From NCBI GenBank assembly GCA_019685575.1, contig JABFQO010000003.1, forward strand, positions 62,001 to 126,000: 64,000 bases of DNA, written 5' to 3'. The stretch comes from Candidatus Bathyarchaeota archaeon A05DMB-4 (GTDB lineage Archaea > Thermoproteota > Bathyarchaeia > Bathyarchaeales > SOJC01). A model generated the notes under the pieces. It was given only the letters and a program-made list of their open reading frames with translations. It made no database searches and was not told the origin of the DNA. Position numbers and translations under genes: made by a program. Numbering within the stretch: the first letter of the stretch is position 1; every line of letters begins with the position of its first letter. Positions 9,085 to 16,819 of the stretch are shown piece by piece.

Positions 9085-9834
9085 TTATTTGTGTTTTTTT
9101 AGTTGTTTTTTCCATTTTTGTGCGCTTAGAAGTAGTGTGGTGTATTGTTTTATGGTGGGGAGTAGTTTCATTTTGCTGGGGCCGTCTTTTTGGCTGTAAT
9201 CTAGTGTGATGGGTATTTCGAGTATTTTTGGGTTGATCCAGAAGAGTTTTAAGAGTAGTTCGAGGGATGCTTCGAAGCCTTTGGATTCTATGAGTTTTTT
9301 GCCGAGGTGCTTGTGTAGTTTTTTTATTGTTTTCGCTTTGATGCATCTGTAGCCGCTGGTGGCGTCTTTTATGGGTATTTTTGTAGTAATTTTTACGCTT
9401 TGGTTGATTGCTTTGCTGAGGATTATTCTATGTGGGGGTACGTTTAGTTGTTTTCCCCCTTTTATGTAGCGTGAGCCAATTATTATATCAGCATTGCCTA
9501 TGTTTTTTGCCATGTCGAGCATATAGCGCGGGTTGTGAGTGTTGTCTGAGTCCATTGTTATGATGAGGTCTTCTGGTGAGGAGAGTTCAGCTGCTGTTTT
9601 TAAGCCGTCTTTTAGTGTTTCGGCTAATCCTTTGTTTTTTTGGTGCTCGATTAGTATGATGGGGTATTCTTTTGATAGTTCATTGAGTATTTGGCTGGTG
9701 TGGTCGTTGCTTCCGTCGTTGACGGCGATTATTTTGTAGGGCATTTTGGGTTTTATGGTGGATGCTATGGTGGGGATTAGGGTTTTGAGGTTTTGTTCTT
9801 CATTATAGCATGGCAAGATTACTAAACATTTCAA
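9085..9834 (-). CDS. Family 2 glycosyltransferase (dolichol-phosphate sugar synthase-like)
   Basis: 249 residues, all in the GT-A catalytic fold. It opens with ILPCYNEEQNL, then VNDGSNDHT (nucleotide-sugar binding) and MDSDNTHNP, which carries the DxD-type metal motif near residue 94. It lacks the C-terminal membrane helices found in many dolichol-phosphate mannose synthases. The Lys-rich tail may touch the membrane. Family knowledge suggests transfer of a sugar from a nucleotide sugar to a lipid phosphate on the cytoplasmic face. Its position after the surface-protein gene fits a role in N-glycan building, which is inference. Confidence 0.85.
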   Translation of the reverse strand: MKCLVILPCYNEEQNLKTLIPTIASTIKPKMPYKIIAVNDGSNDHTSQILNELSKEYPIILIEHQKNKGLAETLKDGLKTAAELSSPEDLIITMDSDNTHNPRYMLDMAKNIGNADIIIGSRYIKGGKQLNVPPHRIILSKAINQSVKITTKIPIKDATSGYRCIKAKTIKKLHKHLGKKLIESKGFEASLELLLKLFWINPKILEIPITLDYSQKDGPSKMKLLPTIKQYTTLLLSAQKWKKQLKKHK

Positions 9835-9938
9835 GGGCTTGTTCTCCGGAAACGATGAGGACTTGTTTTTGTGGAAAATAGAGTTTCAGAAGGTTTCTGA
9901 TTCCGAATTTGACGGAAAACGTTTTGATTTAGGTTGTT

Positions 9939-11096
9939 TTAGGTGAAGTTTTGGTAGAGGGTGTGGTATTTTTGAGCTATTTTTTCCCAGGAATAGTTTT
10001 GTTCTGCGGTTTTTCTTGCGTTTTCGCCGAGGCTTCGTGTTTTCTTTTGGTTATTTAGTAAGTGAATGATTGCTTCAGCAAGGGCTTTTGGTTGTGCTGG
10101 TGGTGTGAGTATGCCGGTTTTGTTGTTTTCTATTATTTCTGTTGCGCCGCCTACGTTTGTTGCGACGACGGGTTTAGAACATGCCATGGCTTCGATGATA
10201 GTTTTTCCGAAGGGTTCGCCGTGGCTTGGGAAGCAGAAGATTGTGCAGTTTTGGTAGTATTCGGCGATGTGAGTGTGGGGGACGAAGTTTTGGAATGTAA
10301 CTTTAGCGTTTAGTTTTAGCGTGTTCGTGAGGTGTTTTAGTGTTTTTTCTTGTGGTCCTGTACCGATTATTCTGAGTTTTGCTTGAGGGTGTTGCTTTAC
10401 GACTATGGAAAATGCTTTGATTAGATCATCCACGCCCTTTAGTGGATAAAGTGAGCCGATGTAAAGGATTTCCGGGGTTAGGTTGTTGGGTTTTGTTGCG
10501 GGTTTGAAAGTGTTTGTGTCTATGCCTAGCGGTATTACGGTTATGGGTTTGTGCATGGTTTGGTACAGTTTTTTTGTTTGTTGTGTGATGGCGATGAGTT
10601 GGTTGGTTTTTTGAATGGTTTTTTTATGGAGTTTTATTGTGACGGGTTGGAGGAGTTTTTCGTCTGTTGGACGCGATGTGATGTGGGCGCTGATGGGTCC
10701 GAATATGAAGGGCTTGTTTTTTGTGATGTTGGTGATTGCGAGGGGGCTGAAGGTTTGGTTGTGAACTGCTGGGAACATGTGGTGGATGATTTGGATGTTT
10801 TCTTGTTTTAGGAGTTTTTTGGCTTTTATTGTGCCCCGTATGAGGAATTCAATGTGCTGTGCGTATTTGTTTATGGGATTTTGTGCTGGTTTGGCTTGTG
10901 CTGTGCCTGCTTGATAGAACGTGAGGTTTGGGAGTGGCGTTTTTATGCGCACGTATGCGGAGATTGCGTGAAATTGATAATTGTATTTTGCTAGGTGCTT
11001 GAAAAGATTGTAAGCTGTGTTGCCTTCGCTGGTAATTAAGTAATCTGATAGTACGTAAGCCGCTGAGGGTACGAGGATTGTTGGCATTTTAACCAT
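9939..11096 (-). CDS. Family 4 glycosyltransferase
   Basis: 385 residues with a GT-B layout. The C-terminal half shows the GT4 signatures: YIGSLYPLKGVDDLI, IIGTGPQE, and the EPFGKTIIEAMACSKPVVA motif with its Glu-x7-Glu spacing that binds the nucleotide sugar. The N-terminal half should bind the acceptor. The start is ATG at 11096; a second in-frame ATG three codons later is also possible. Upstream DNA is a 600-base gene-free zone carrying repeat copy B. Together with the adjacent GT2 gene it probably works on surface glycans or glycolipids. Confidence 0.9.
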   Translation of the reverse strand: MVKMPTILVPSAAYVLSDYLITSEGNTAYNLFKHLAKYNYQFHAISAYVRIKTPLPNLTFYQAGTAQAKPAQNPINKYAQHIEFLIRGTIKAKKLLKQENIQIIHHMFPAVHNQTFSPLAITNITKNKPFIFGPISAHITSRPTDEKLLQPVTIKLHKKTIQKTNQLIAITQQTKKLYQTMHKPITVIPLGIDTNTFKPATKPNNLTPEILYIGSLYPLKGVDDLIKAFSIVVKQHPQAKLRIIGTGPQEKTLKHLTNTLKLNAKVTFQNFVPHTHIAEYYQNCTIFCFPSHGEPFGKTIIEAMACSKPVVATNVGGATEIIENNKTGILTPPAQPKALAEAIIHLLNNQKKTRSLGENARKTAEQNYSWEKIAQKYHTLYQNFT

Positions 11097-11174
11097 GTGT
11101 TGTGGTGGATGGCTAAATAGAGTTTATGTGAGGATGCGAAGAGTTTTGTGTGCGTAGTTGCGAAGGAGAGCGAC

Positions 11175-11272
11175 GCGTTTCTTCGCCAGCCTCTAGGCCC
11201 CTCTTCCATATATGATCCTATTAGGCTCCAAATATACCGCAAATATGAACAGAGAACCAGCGGTTCACTTTG
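11175..11272 (+). repeat. Dispersed palindromic repeat, copy B (98 bp)
   Basis: The inverted partner of copy A at 3202-3299. Only two bases differ by eye: one in the loop of the terminal hairpin (GAACC-agc-GGTTC) and one in the central palindrome, which here reads GATCCTATTAGGCTC. A and B share a 20-bp left extension (from GCGTTTCTTCG) that copies C and D lack, so A and B form one subtype. It lies upstream of the GT4 gene. Confidence 0.9.
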
Positions 11273-11637
11273 AGGGGGGCGGGTTCTTTTTTATTTTGGT
11301 ATACCTGAAGGGGTGTTGGGTAAGAGGGGGGTTAAGTTTGTTTTGAGTTGTTGGTGAGAGAGTACGTTTTGGCGTTTTACTAGTTCATCTTACATGCTTG
11401 TTTGAGGAGGGTTATCTTCTCTTCTGTTTCTTTCCTCCACGAGTTCTTCTCGTCTGATGCCCTCTCTCTTTGTCGCGACGTGCGCTCTCTTTGGCTTTCC
11501 TACGGGAATCCTGATCTCTACTCATGTTCCTTCACCTCTTTTGAATATCAACAGTCGGCTTCCTCAAAAAACCTTCTGTCAACAATACAAGATTGCCTTA
11601 TTCTCGCCTGCATACACCTACGTTAATGGTTCATGTA
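11273..11637. other. Gene-free stretch
   Basis: Between repeat copy B and the duplicated tRNA 3' end. It is rich in pyrimidine runs on the plus strand. I see no ORF with a ribosome-binding site, no tRNA fold and no convincing promoter. It may be decayed DNA of the adjacent element. Confidence 0.5.
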
Positions 11638-11662
11638 AGCGCCGGGAGTTAGATTCAAACCC
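11638..11662 (-). repeat. Degenerate copy of the tRNA-Ser 3' end (possible attachment site)
   Basis: This segment begins GCGCCGGGAG and matches the 3' end of tRNA-Ser (T arm and acceptor strand, 13176-13200) at about 20 of 25 positions, in the same orientation. No D arm or anticodon arm accompanies it, so it is not a full tRNA pseudogene. Such partial 3'-end duplications are the usual scar of tyrosine-recombinase integration at a tRNA. No integrase gene remains. Confidence 0.5.
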
Positions 11663-11712
11663 CCGTTTAAATTCGCCGTGTAGCAACTGCTACAAAAAAT
11701 GCAGAAAGAAAA

Positions 11713-12744
11713 TTACAGCCGAGTCGGATTTAGAGCAACAGCGTCGCAGTCGTGTGGCAGCTTAACTCGAAGAATCAGGTCATTTTTCTTCTGCTCTATT
11801 TCGAGATTGGTTATACGATTCATGTCAATCATTTGGTTAGTAATCATCATCTTAAGCATTCGCGCAAGCGAATGATTGACGATTTCGTCATCCTCATACA
11901 GGACAGCTCCATTTTTCCAATACAGTGCTGTCCATGACCCTTTTCCTGAATTATCTGCTGAACTTTGAATGCTCAAACGCCTCTTCATTTCATTTGTTAG
12001 CCTATCTGTATCAGGCTTCAATGAGCTCGTTTGAATCAGAATGCTTTTGAGGTCAACTGTTTCCAATGAAGTTCCCTTAACTTTCTCAACTTTCTTGGTT
12101 GAAAATCTTCGCTTATGCCACAGATTATGCCATTTGTCAATAGTCACCACCGGCAGGTACTTGTCTAAGACGTAGAATCTGTTTTCAACCTTTATCGCAG
12201 TTGCTACATGGCTTGGAGCGTGAACGAAAAAGATTTCCCTTTCAGGGTAAATGTTGAACAACAAGCTGGCTGTTAGTTTTGCGTAGTCTCTACATACGCA
12301 TAGTTTGTTGTCAAGAATCGAATCTATCGAGATATTGCATGGAAAGATGTTGAAAACTTGTTTCAGTGGAAGTTTTCTATAAGAGCGAATCATGTAAATT
12401 GCTATTGACGATAAAGTAACAAATATCGAGACAAGAACAACAAAACACCAGAACCATATCGATGGACTTAATATGAAAAGAGAACTTGTGGCTAAGATTG
12501 CAAGAACGAGACTCCATATTATGGTAAGAGACAAAGGGTACCTTTCGAACCAAAAAACTATATTTCTGTTCTGCCATTCCAAAACATTTGTCAGGGTTTC
12601 TTTGTCGGATGTTGATTTAAGTCGATTTGACAATTCTATTATTCTGTTGTTTTCCCTTTCTGCTAAGCTTGGACAGTATCCGCGCTCGCAAGCATCTCTG
12701 TAATTCTTTTTCGATTTCTCTTCGGGAGTTTTCTTACCTGGCAT
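11713..12744 (-). CDS. Transglutaminase-like membrane protein
   Basis: 343 residues. The N-terminal 70 residues are charged and start with a Lys-rich cytoplasmic-looking segment. Two hydrophobic spans follow (about 73-93 and 97-118). A cysteine-peptidase-like core comes next: Cys in VCRDYAKLTASLL (about 148), His in HAPSHVATAIK (about 177) and Asp in YVLDKYLPV, the order and spacing of the transglutaminase-like fold. The C-terminus is mostly charged, with a predicted alpha/beta tail. Its substrate is unknown. It lies between the tRNA-Ser 3' end and its degenerate copy, so it may be cargo of an old integrated element. A TATA-like region lies in the divergent gap with the nuclease-like ORF. Confidence 0.6.
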   Translation of the reverse strand: MPGKKTPEEKSKKNYRDACERGYCPSLAERENNRIIELSNRLKSTSDKETLTNVLEWQNRNIVFWFERYPLSLTIIWSLVLAILATSSLFILSPSIWFWCFVVLVSIFVTLSSIAIYMIRSYRKLPLKQVFNIFPCNISIDSILDNKLCVCRDYAKLTASLLFNIYPEREIFFVHAPSHVATAIKVENRFYVLDKYLPVVTIDKWHNLWHKRRFSTKKVEKVKGTSLETVDLKSILIQTSSLKPDTDRLTNEMKRRLSIQSSADNSGKGSWTALYWKNGAVLYEDDEIVNHSLARMLKMMITNQMIDMNRITNLEIEQKKNDLILRVKLPHDCDAVALNPTRL

Positions 12745-12883
12745 TGAAAATTGATAGGTTGTTAGTTTAATATTTGTTTTGTCGTTTCTATCAAAACTCG
12801 CGCATAACTCAAAAGTTAACCTAATCGATATTTTAAATACACAGCATACCCCGAAGAGAACTCTGACCTAAGAAGGTGAGAAC

Positions 12884-13195
12884 ATGGCTCAGAACCAGAA
12901 CGAAGGTCAGACTAGGCAAGAAAAAGGCGCCTTATTTGAAGCCATAGTCAGAAGCCTTTTGAAAAAATCCAATTTCCTTCCCATACCACCAGATGGAAAA
13001 CAAATTCGGAATGACTTTTACAACGTGCGTGGGAGAGCATGTTGGCACAACATCGACACCGAGGCGAATTTAAACCTAAAAGTGAAATGCAACAAAACCG
13101 CAAAACAAAAAACGGTAATTAAGCAAGCTTCTTGCTCAAAACCAGCAAGAAACAGGCAAGAATTGAGTAAGAAAAGCGCCGGGAGTGGGATTTGA
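12884..13195 (+). pseudogene. Truncated restriction-nuclease-like ORF
   Basis: 103 residues. The first 60 resemble the N-terminus of archaeal restriction-endonuclease-like proteins: a TRQEKGALFEAIVRSLL helix, then RGRACWHNIDT, where the family usually continues into the catalytic core with its Asp and Glu-x-Lys. Here the sequence departs from that pattern into a Lys/Asn/Thr-rich tail and runs into the 3' end of the oppositely oriented tRNA-Ser. The catalytic centre is therefore missing. Promoter and ribosome-binding site look intact (TATTTTAAATA at about 12831, AAGGTGAG before the ATG), so a short product may still be made. Family assignment is by pattern memory and is tentative. Confidence 0.45.
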
Positions 13196-13290
13196 ACCCA
13201 CGCGACCCAGAAGGGTCACAGGCTGTTAGGCGTGTTCTCATGTTTTGCACGTCTCCAGGCCTGCTCCATTCCAGACTAGGAGACCCCGGC
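13177..13290 (-). tRNA. tRNA-Ser (GGA) with a 28-nt intron
   Basis: All tRNA-Ser parts are present: acceptor GCCGGGG pairing with TCCCGGC, discriminator G, short D arm, anticodon stem CAGGC/GCCTG with anticodon GGA, a long variable arm (GACCC/GGGTC) and a T arm GTGGG-TTCAAAT-CCCAC. An intron (13225-13252) interrupts the anticodon loop after position 37, the canonical archaeal site, and contains a CGTG/CACG pair suited to a bulge-helix-bulge. The mature length is 86. CCA is not encoded. A CTTTTCTT tract follows the 3' end. Confidence 0.95.
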
Positions 13291-13321
13291 ACTCCATTCC
13301 TTAATCTGCCACTGTTGTGTT

Positions 13322-13939
13322 TTAAGTTTTTGAAATCAGCACGCGGTAGCCACTTTGTCGTGCCAAGACTTCGGCGTTCCCGAACGTGTTTATCATCCTT
13401 TGCATGAGCGTTTTTCTGCCGATTTTAGAGCGGACAACCATTTGGAACGTGCCGTTTTTCGTCATGTGCTGCGGTGCTTGTTCAATCATCGGGTGGATTA
13501 TCTTCATGCCAGCGCTCACAGGTGGGTTGGTTAATATCGCCTCGAACCGCATGTTGCTTACTGGTTCGTAGAGAAAGCCGTGCTTGAATTCTACGTTGGC
13601 GACGCCGTTTATTTTTGCGTTCTTCTTTGCCAGCCGTATCGCCCGTTCGTTCACGTCTACCATGACCACGTGGGTGTGCGGGTTCAACCTCGCCGCCACT
13701 ATACCCACGGCTCCGTAGCCGCATCCTAAATCCAGCATGCAACCGTTTTCCGGAAAGACCATGGATTCGATGAGGAGACGAGTGCCCAAATCTATGCGCG
13801 TCTTGGAAAAAACTCCCGACGCTGTTAAAAACTCGAAGAACCCTCCCCGCAAATGAGTCCGAATTAAGCCGAAACGAGGCTTGGACGTGGGACGCTGAGA
13901 AAAGTAATGATTAGCCTCCGGCTTGAAATTTCTTCGCAT
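13322..13939 (-). CDS. RsmC-like class I methyltransferase
   Basis: 205 residues. It has a Rossmann methyltransferase core: the SAM-binding motif LDLGCGYGAVGI (about 72-83), VDVNERAI as the acidic motif after strand 2, and NPPV in motif IV, which marks N-methylation of a base. The layout matches the small archaeal relatives of RsmC, the 16S rRNA guanine-N2 methyltransferase. The last helices and strands are complete. It is three bases downstream of cbf5, so it belongs to the same transcription unit of RNA-modification and ribosomal genes. The exact target base is not determined by the sequence. Confidence 0.85.
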   Translation of the reverse strand: MRRNFKPEANHYFSQRPTSKPRFGLIRTHLRGGFFEFLTASGVFSKTRIDLGTRLLIESMVFPENGCMLDLGCGYGAVGIVAARLNPHTHVVMVDVNERAIRLAKKNAKINGVANVEFKHGFLYEPVSNMRFEAILTNPPVSAGMKIIHPMIEQAPQHMTKNGTFQMVVRSKIGRKTLMQRMINTFGNAEVLARQSGYRVLISKT

Positions 13940-13942
13940 ATG

Positions 13943-14941
13943 CTATTCACTGCGCCACATTTTAGGATAAACGTCACGAGGCATAAGCACACGTAAAGTT
14001 TCCGCGACCAGTCCATGCTCCATCCCGAGAATCTCCTGAGCCGACGCCAAGGCTCGAGCCAAAATCACAGCCTCGCCCTTCTGCGTAAAAACAGCCACAA
14101 CATCCTTCGGTTGAATATCAGCGTCCAAGGAAACCACGCCAGGCGCTGCCAGATGCGCCCCATAACAAAGAGCGTTCACGGCAGAGTCACGCACGTAAAT
14201 CTTCGGAAACAACGCCAAGGCCTTCTCCATTGGAAAAATGAATTTCCGAAGAGCGTTTTCGTCGTTTTTTTCTTTCCAACAACTAAAGAAGTAGGAAACA
14301 TCATAAAGATTAACCAAGCCATCGTTTTCGGTGAATGGCCCCGCACGGGTTCTGCGAAGTTCTTGCATGTGAGCGCCGCAGCCTAGGGCTTCGCCTAAAT
14401 CGTGACAAAGTTTGCGGATGTAGGTTCCGCCTTCGCAGCCTACTTTGAAGAGAACATTTTTTCCTTCTGCTTCGAGAAAATCCAGATAGTAAATCTTCCG
14501 TGTTCGCAGTTGACGTTTCACGGATGCCCGTAACGGTGGGCGTTGATAAATCGGTCCTTGAAACTCGTCCAAAACTGTTTTTACATCGGCTTCTGAGACT
14601 TCGCCGTGTAACCTCATGACGCAGACGTACTCTTTACCGCTTAACAACAACGCTTGAATCACTTTGGTCGCCTCGGCCAAAGCCACGGGCAACACGCCAG
14701 TTACTTTTGGGTCAAGGGTTCCGCCGTGCCCAGCATGTGCGAGGTTTAGGATACGTTTAACCCAAGCGGTGACTTCGTGGCTCGACGGTCCGGCGGGTTT
14801 GTCCAAGTTTATCACGCCAAAACGTAAGTAGTCTTGGATGGGACGGTTCTCGGGTTTCTGGCCGTAGCGTGGGTCGGTGGCTTCCTCAGTTTTGGTTAGT
14901 AACGTGTGTGTTTTTTCCCATGGAGCAGTAGTTCGCGGCAT
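13943..14941 (-). CDS. cbf5: H/ACA RNP pseudouridine synthase Cbf5
   Basis: 332 residues. It has the TruB-type catalytic domain with GVINLDKPAGPSSHEV (about 42-57) and the catalytic loop GGTLDPKVTG, where Asp77 is the nucleophile. The C-terminal 80 residues form the PUA domain that binds the ACA end of the guide RNA. Cbf5 makes pseudouridines in rRNA with L7Ae, Nop10 and Gar1, and can also act on tRNA position 55. The N-terminal 40 residues form the extension typical of Cbf5. It follows L14e and cmk, as in many archaea. Confidence 0.97.
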   Translation of the reverse strand: MPRTTAPWEKTHTLLTKTEEATDPRYGQKPENRPIQDYLRFGVINLDKPAGPSSHEVTAWVKRILNLAHAGHGGTLDPKVTGVLPVALAEATKVIQALLLSGKEYVCVMRLHGEVSEADVKTVLDEFQGPIYQRPPLRASVKRQLRTRKIYYLDFLEAEGKNVLFKVGCEGGTYIRKLCHDLGEALGCGAHMQELRRTRAGPFTENDGLVNLYDVSYFFSCWKEKNDENALRKFIFPMEKALALFPKIYVRDSAVNALCYGAHLAAPGVVSLDADIQPKDVVAVFTQKGEAVILARALASAQEILGMEHGLVAETLRVLMPRDVYPKMWRSE

Positions 14942-15019
14942 CGTGATTCTCCTAAAGTGCTGAATAGGAAGTCTGATTAAAAAAGGGTTAGGTAAGATTC
15001 GTGGTTGTTAAATGAAGAG

Positions 15020-15304
15020 TTATTTTAGAGAAGGCTTCACGGGCGTCGCCATGGCGTCTAGTTTGCCTGCTGCTTTTAACGCTTCGGTGATTTCTTCGTC
15101 GGTGGCGCCGCGGGTGATGTCGATTTTTTCCGTGGTAGGTTCAATGTGGTTGATGTTGGCTTTTCTTTGTTTTACTTTGGTTACGTTTTTTGGTCCCGTG
15201 ACTAGGACGAAGTTCTTGTCAATAACGTCGACTATAACGCATTTTTTTCCCGCTTCTCTGCCGACGGTTTTCACGCATATTCTTCCAACTTCGATTGCTG
15301 GCAC
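15020..15304 (-). CDS. rpl14e: 50S ribosomal protein L14e
   Basis: 94 residues, the expected length. It has a KOW-type SH3-like barrel opening with [20 protein letters not shown], a typical archaeal L14e start. It is an archaea/eukaryote-only large-subunit protein. It lies between cmk and cbf5 on the minus strand, the common archaeal order. Confidence 0.95.
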   Translation of the reverse strand: MPAIEVGRICVKTVGREAGKKCVIVDVIDKNFVLVTGPKNVTKVKQRKANINHIEPTTEKIDITRGATDEEITEALKAAGKLDAMATPVKPSLK

Positions 15305-15355
15305 ATTCGTTCCTTCCTATGGCTTTTGAAAGATGCATCCACTGATATATTAATT

Positions 15356-15970
15356 TCACTGATTCGTTTGGGGTTTTCGGAGTAAAACATGGTCGATAAC
15401 CAGCGACACTGCTTGGAAAACTTCGTCGGCGTTCAGTTTGTCCGTGTCTAAGATGAGGTCGAACGGAGAAAAATCTTCGCCGAGGTGGAAGCCGTAAAGA
15501 CGTTTATAGATTGTTTTTGTTTTTTCTTCTTTCTCTTCTAGAACTTGTGAGGCTTTTTTTATGTTAATGTTGTCTCTTTTTGCGAGTCGTTTGATTCTTG
15601 TTTTTTTGGATGCGTCAATCCAAACTTTGAAGCCGCCGTTCAAGAGCCACGGCATTGTCCAACTGTCCAGTACAACGTTTCCTTCTTTAGCCACTTCCAA
15701 AAGTTTCGTGTCCACTTTCTTGTCAAACTCTGGGTCGTCAAGCCTTCTGCTGAGAAACTTTAAGCCTTCTTTCGATTCCCACCAGCCTCGTTCTGTGGGC
15801 GTGTAGCCCGCTTCTTGGGCAAGGGTCTTTAAAGCGTCTCCTCCCGAATAAAGACGCAAGTTGTATTTTTCAGCCACTTTTCTCGCAACGGTGCTTTTTC
15901 CGCTTGCGGTTAGTCCGCAGACGCAGATGGCGAGGTTTTTTGGCGTCTTCTTCGGTTGTTTCAAAACCAA
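15356..15970 (-). CDS. cmk: Cytidylate kinase
   Basis: 204 residues. It is a P-loop kinase with GLTASGKST (about 19-27), an RLYSGGD motif in the substrate region and an Arg-rich lid (about 125-150). It phosphorylates CMP and dCMP with ATP. The archaeal type, near 180-200 residues, is usually encoded beside L34e and L14e, as here. The N-terminal Lys/Pro-rich 10 residues may not be translated if a later start is used. Confidence 0.9.
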   Translation of the reverse strand: MVLKQPKKTPKNLAICVCGLTASGKSTVARKVAEKYNLRLYSGGDALKTLAQEAGYTPTERGWWESKEGLKFLSRRLDDPEFDKKVDTKLLEVAKEGNVVLDSWTMPWLLNGGFKVWIDASKKTRIKRLAKRDNINIKKASQVLEEKEEKTKTIYKRLYGFHLGEDFSPFDLILDTDKLNADEVFQAVSLVIDHVLLRKPQTNQ

Positions 15971-15988
15971 GTTTGTTCGTCCTGCAAC

Positions 15989-16261
15989 CTAAAGAGGTGA
16001 GGTTCTTACGGCTTGCTTGATTAGTGTTCGAAGACAATTGTGGCATAGTTGTTCGCTGAAGGGGCGTTCAGTTTTTTTCTCAGTCAAAGCGAGTCGGCTA
16101 ATTTTTGACGGTGGCAACCGTGGGACTCCAGACAACAATTGTCCGCATCGTAAGCAGTGGGCGCCCTTGACTCTTTCTTTTTTGAAATGCACGGTGGAAC
16201 GTTTTCCGGGAAGACGAACTTGGACACGTTTTTTTGTCGTCGTCCTCAAAGCACGTCTCAT
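15989..16261 (-). CDS. rpl34e: 50S ribosomal protein L34e
   Basis: 90 residues beginning MRRALRTTTKKR. Two CxxC pairs (HCLRCG and LCHNCL) form a zinc site. The start was chosen because its ATG overlaps the TGA of the upstream DUF106 gene in an ATGA junction and matches the family N-terminus; the longer in-frame extension upstream is coding DNA of the neighbour. It binds 23S rRNA and is an archaea/eukaryote-only protein. Confidence 0.95.
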   Translation of the reverse strand: MRRALRTTTKKRVQVRLPGKRSTVHFKKERVKGAHCLRCGQLLSGVPRLPPSKISRLALTEKKTERPFSEQLCHNCLRTLIKQAVRTSPL

Positions 16262-16731
16262 TGCTCTTCTCCCATCCCTATGCCTAAACCCAACAAACGA
16301 GAAATCAACGCGCCAAACGAAAGCGAACAGAGCAGATACCAGTAGAACACGGGTATCCCACCGACGCCTGGAAAATACGCCACGGCTACCAGGTTCCCAT
16401 CGACGACGTACAGTCCGTTTAGCCACGTCCAGATGAGGAAGAACGGGATTATGAATATGAGGGAAACTTTCATTTGTTGCGTGAACATTTTTGACTGAAT
16501 CTGCATGACTTGCTTCTGTCTTCGCATAACTTTTTCTAACTGCTTCTTGTCTCCGCTTTTTCTGGCTTCGTTAAATTCTTTCTGCCAATCAGAGATTTCC
16601 TTTCGCCAAGATTTGAGTTGTTCACGGTTTGTTAAAAGACGATTTGCCAACGAAGTTATCAACGTTAGAAGAAGCGCTAGAAGAAAAACGAAAATTGTCG
16701 AGTTAGGAATAGTAGGCTCCAACAACCACAT
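16258..16731 (-). CDS. EMC3/TMCO1 (DUF106) membrane insertase homologue
   Basis: 157 residues. There are three hydrophobic segments (about 10-30, 88-105 and 125-150), with a long charged coiled-coil between the first and second (about 36-86, rich in Lys, Glu and Gln). This is the pattern of the archaeal DUF106 family, related to YidC/Oxa1, EMC3 and TMCO1, which insert membrane proteins. It sits directly between secY and L34e, as is common in archaea. Adenylate kinase, often found here, is absent. Confidence 0.9.
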   Translation of the reverse strand: MWLLEPTIPNSTIFVFLLALLLTLITSLANRLLTNREQLKSWRKEISDWQKEFNEARKSGDKKQLEKVMRRQKQVMQIQSKMFTQQMKVSLIFIIPFFLIWTWLNGLYVVDGNLVAVAYFPGVGGIPVFYWYLLCSLSFGALISRLLGLGIGMGEEQ

Positions 16732-16819
16732 ACGCTCAATTCTCCATAGACTTAACAGTTCTATGCACTTGTTTACATTTCGAATTCTTAACTGTTTTCA
16801 TCAGACAAAGCCCGAAACG

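Noticed and set aside
11402-11600. Pyrimidine-rich stretch as a possible regulatory RNA.
   Set aside because: No stable inverted repeat or conserved motif could be seen by eye.
16262-16426. Longer N-terminus for L34e.
   Set aside because: It overlaps the DUF106 coding sequence, and an ATGA junction marks the true start.
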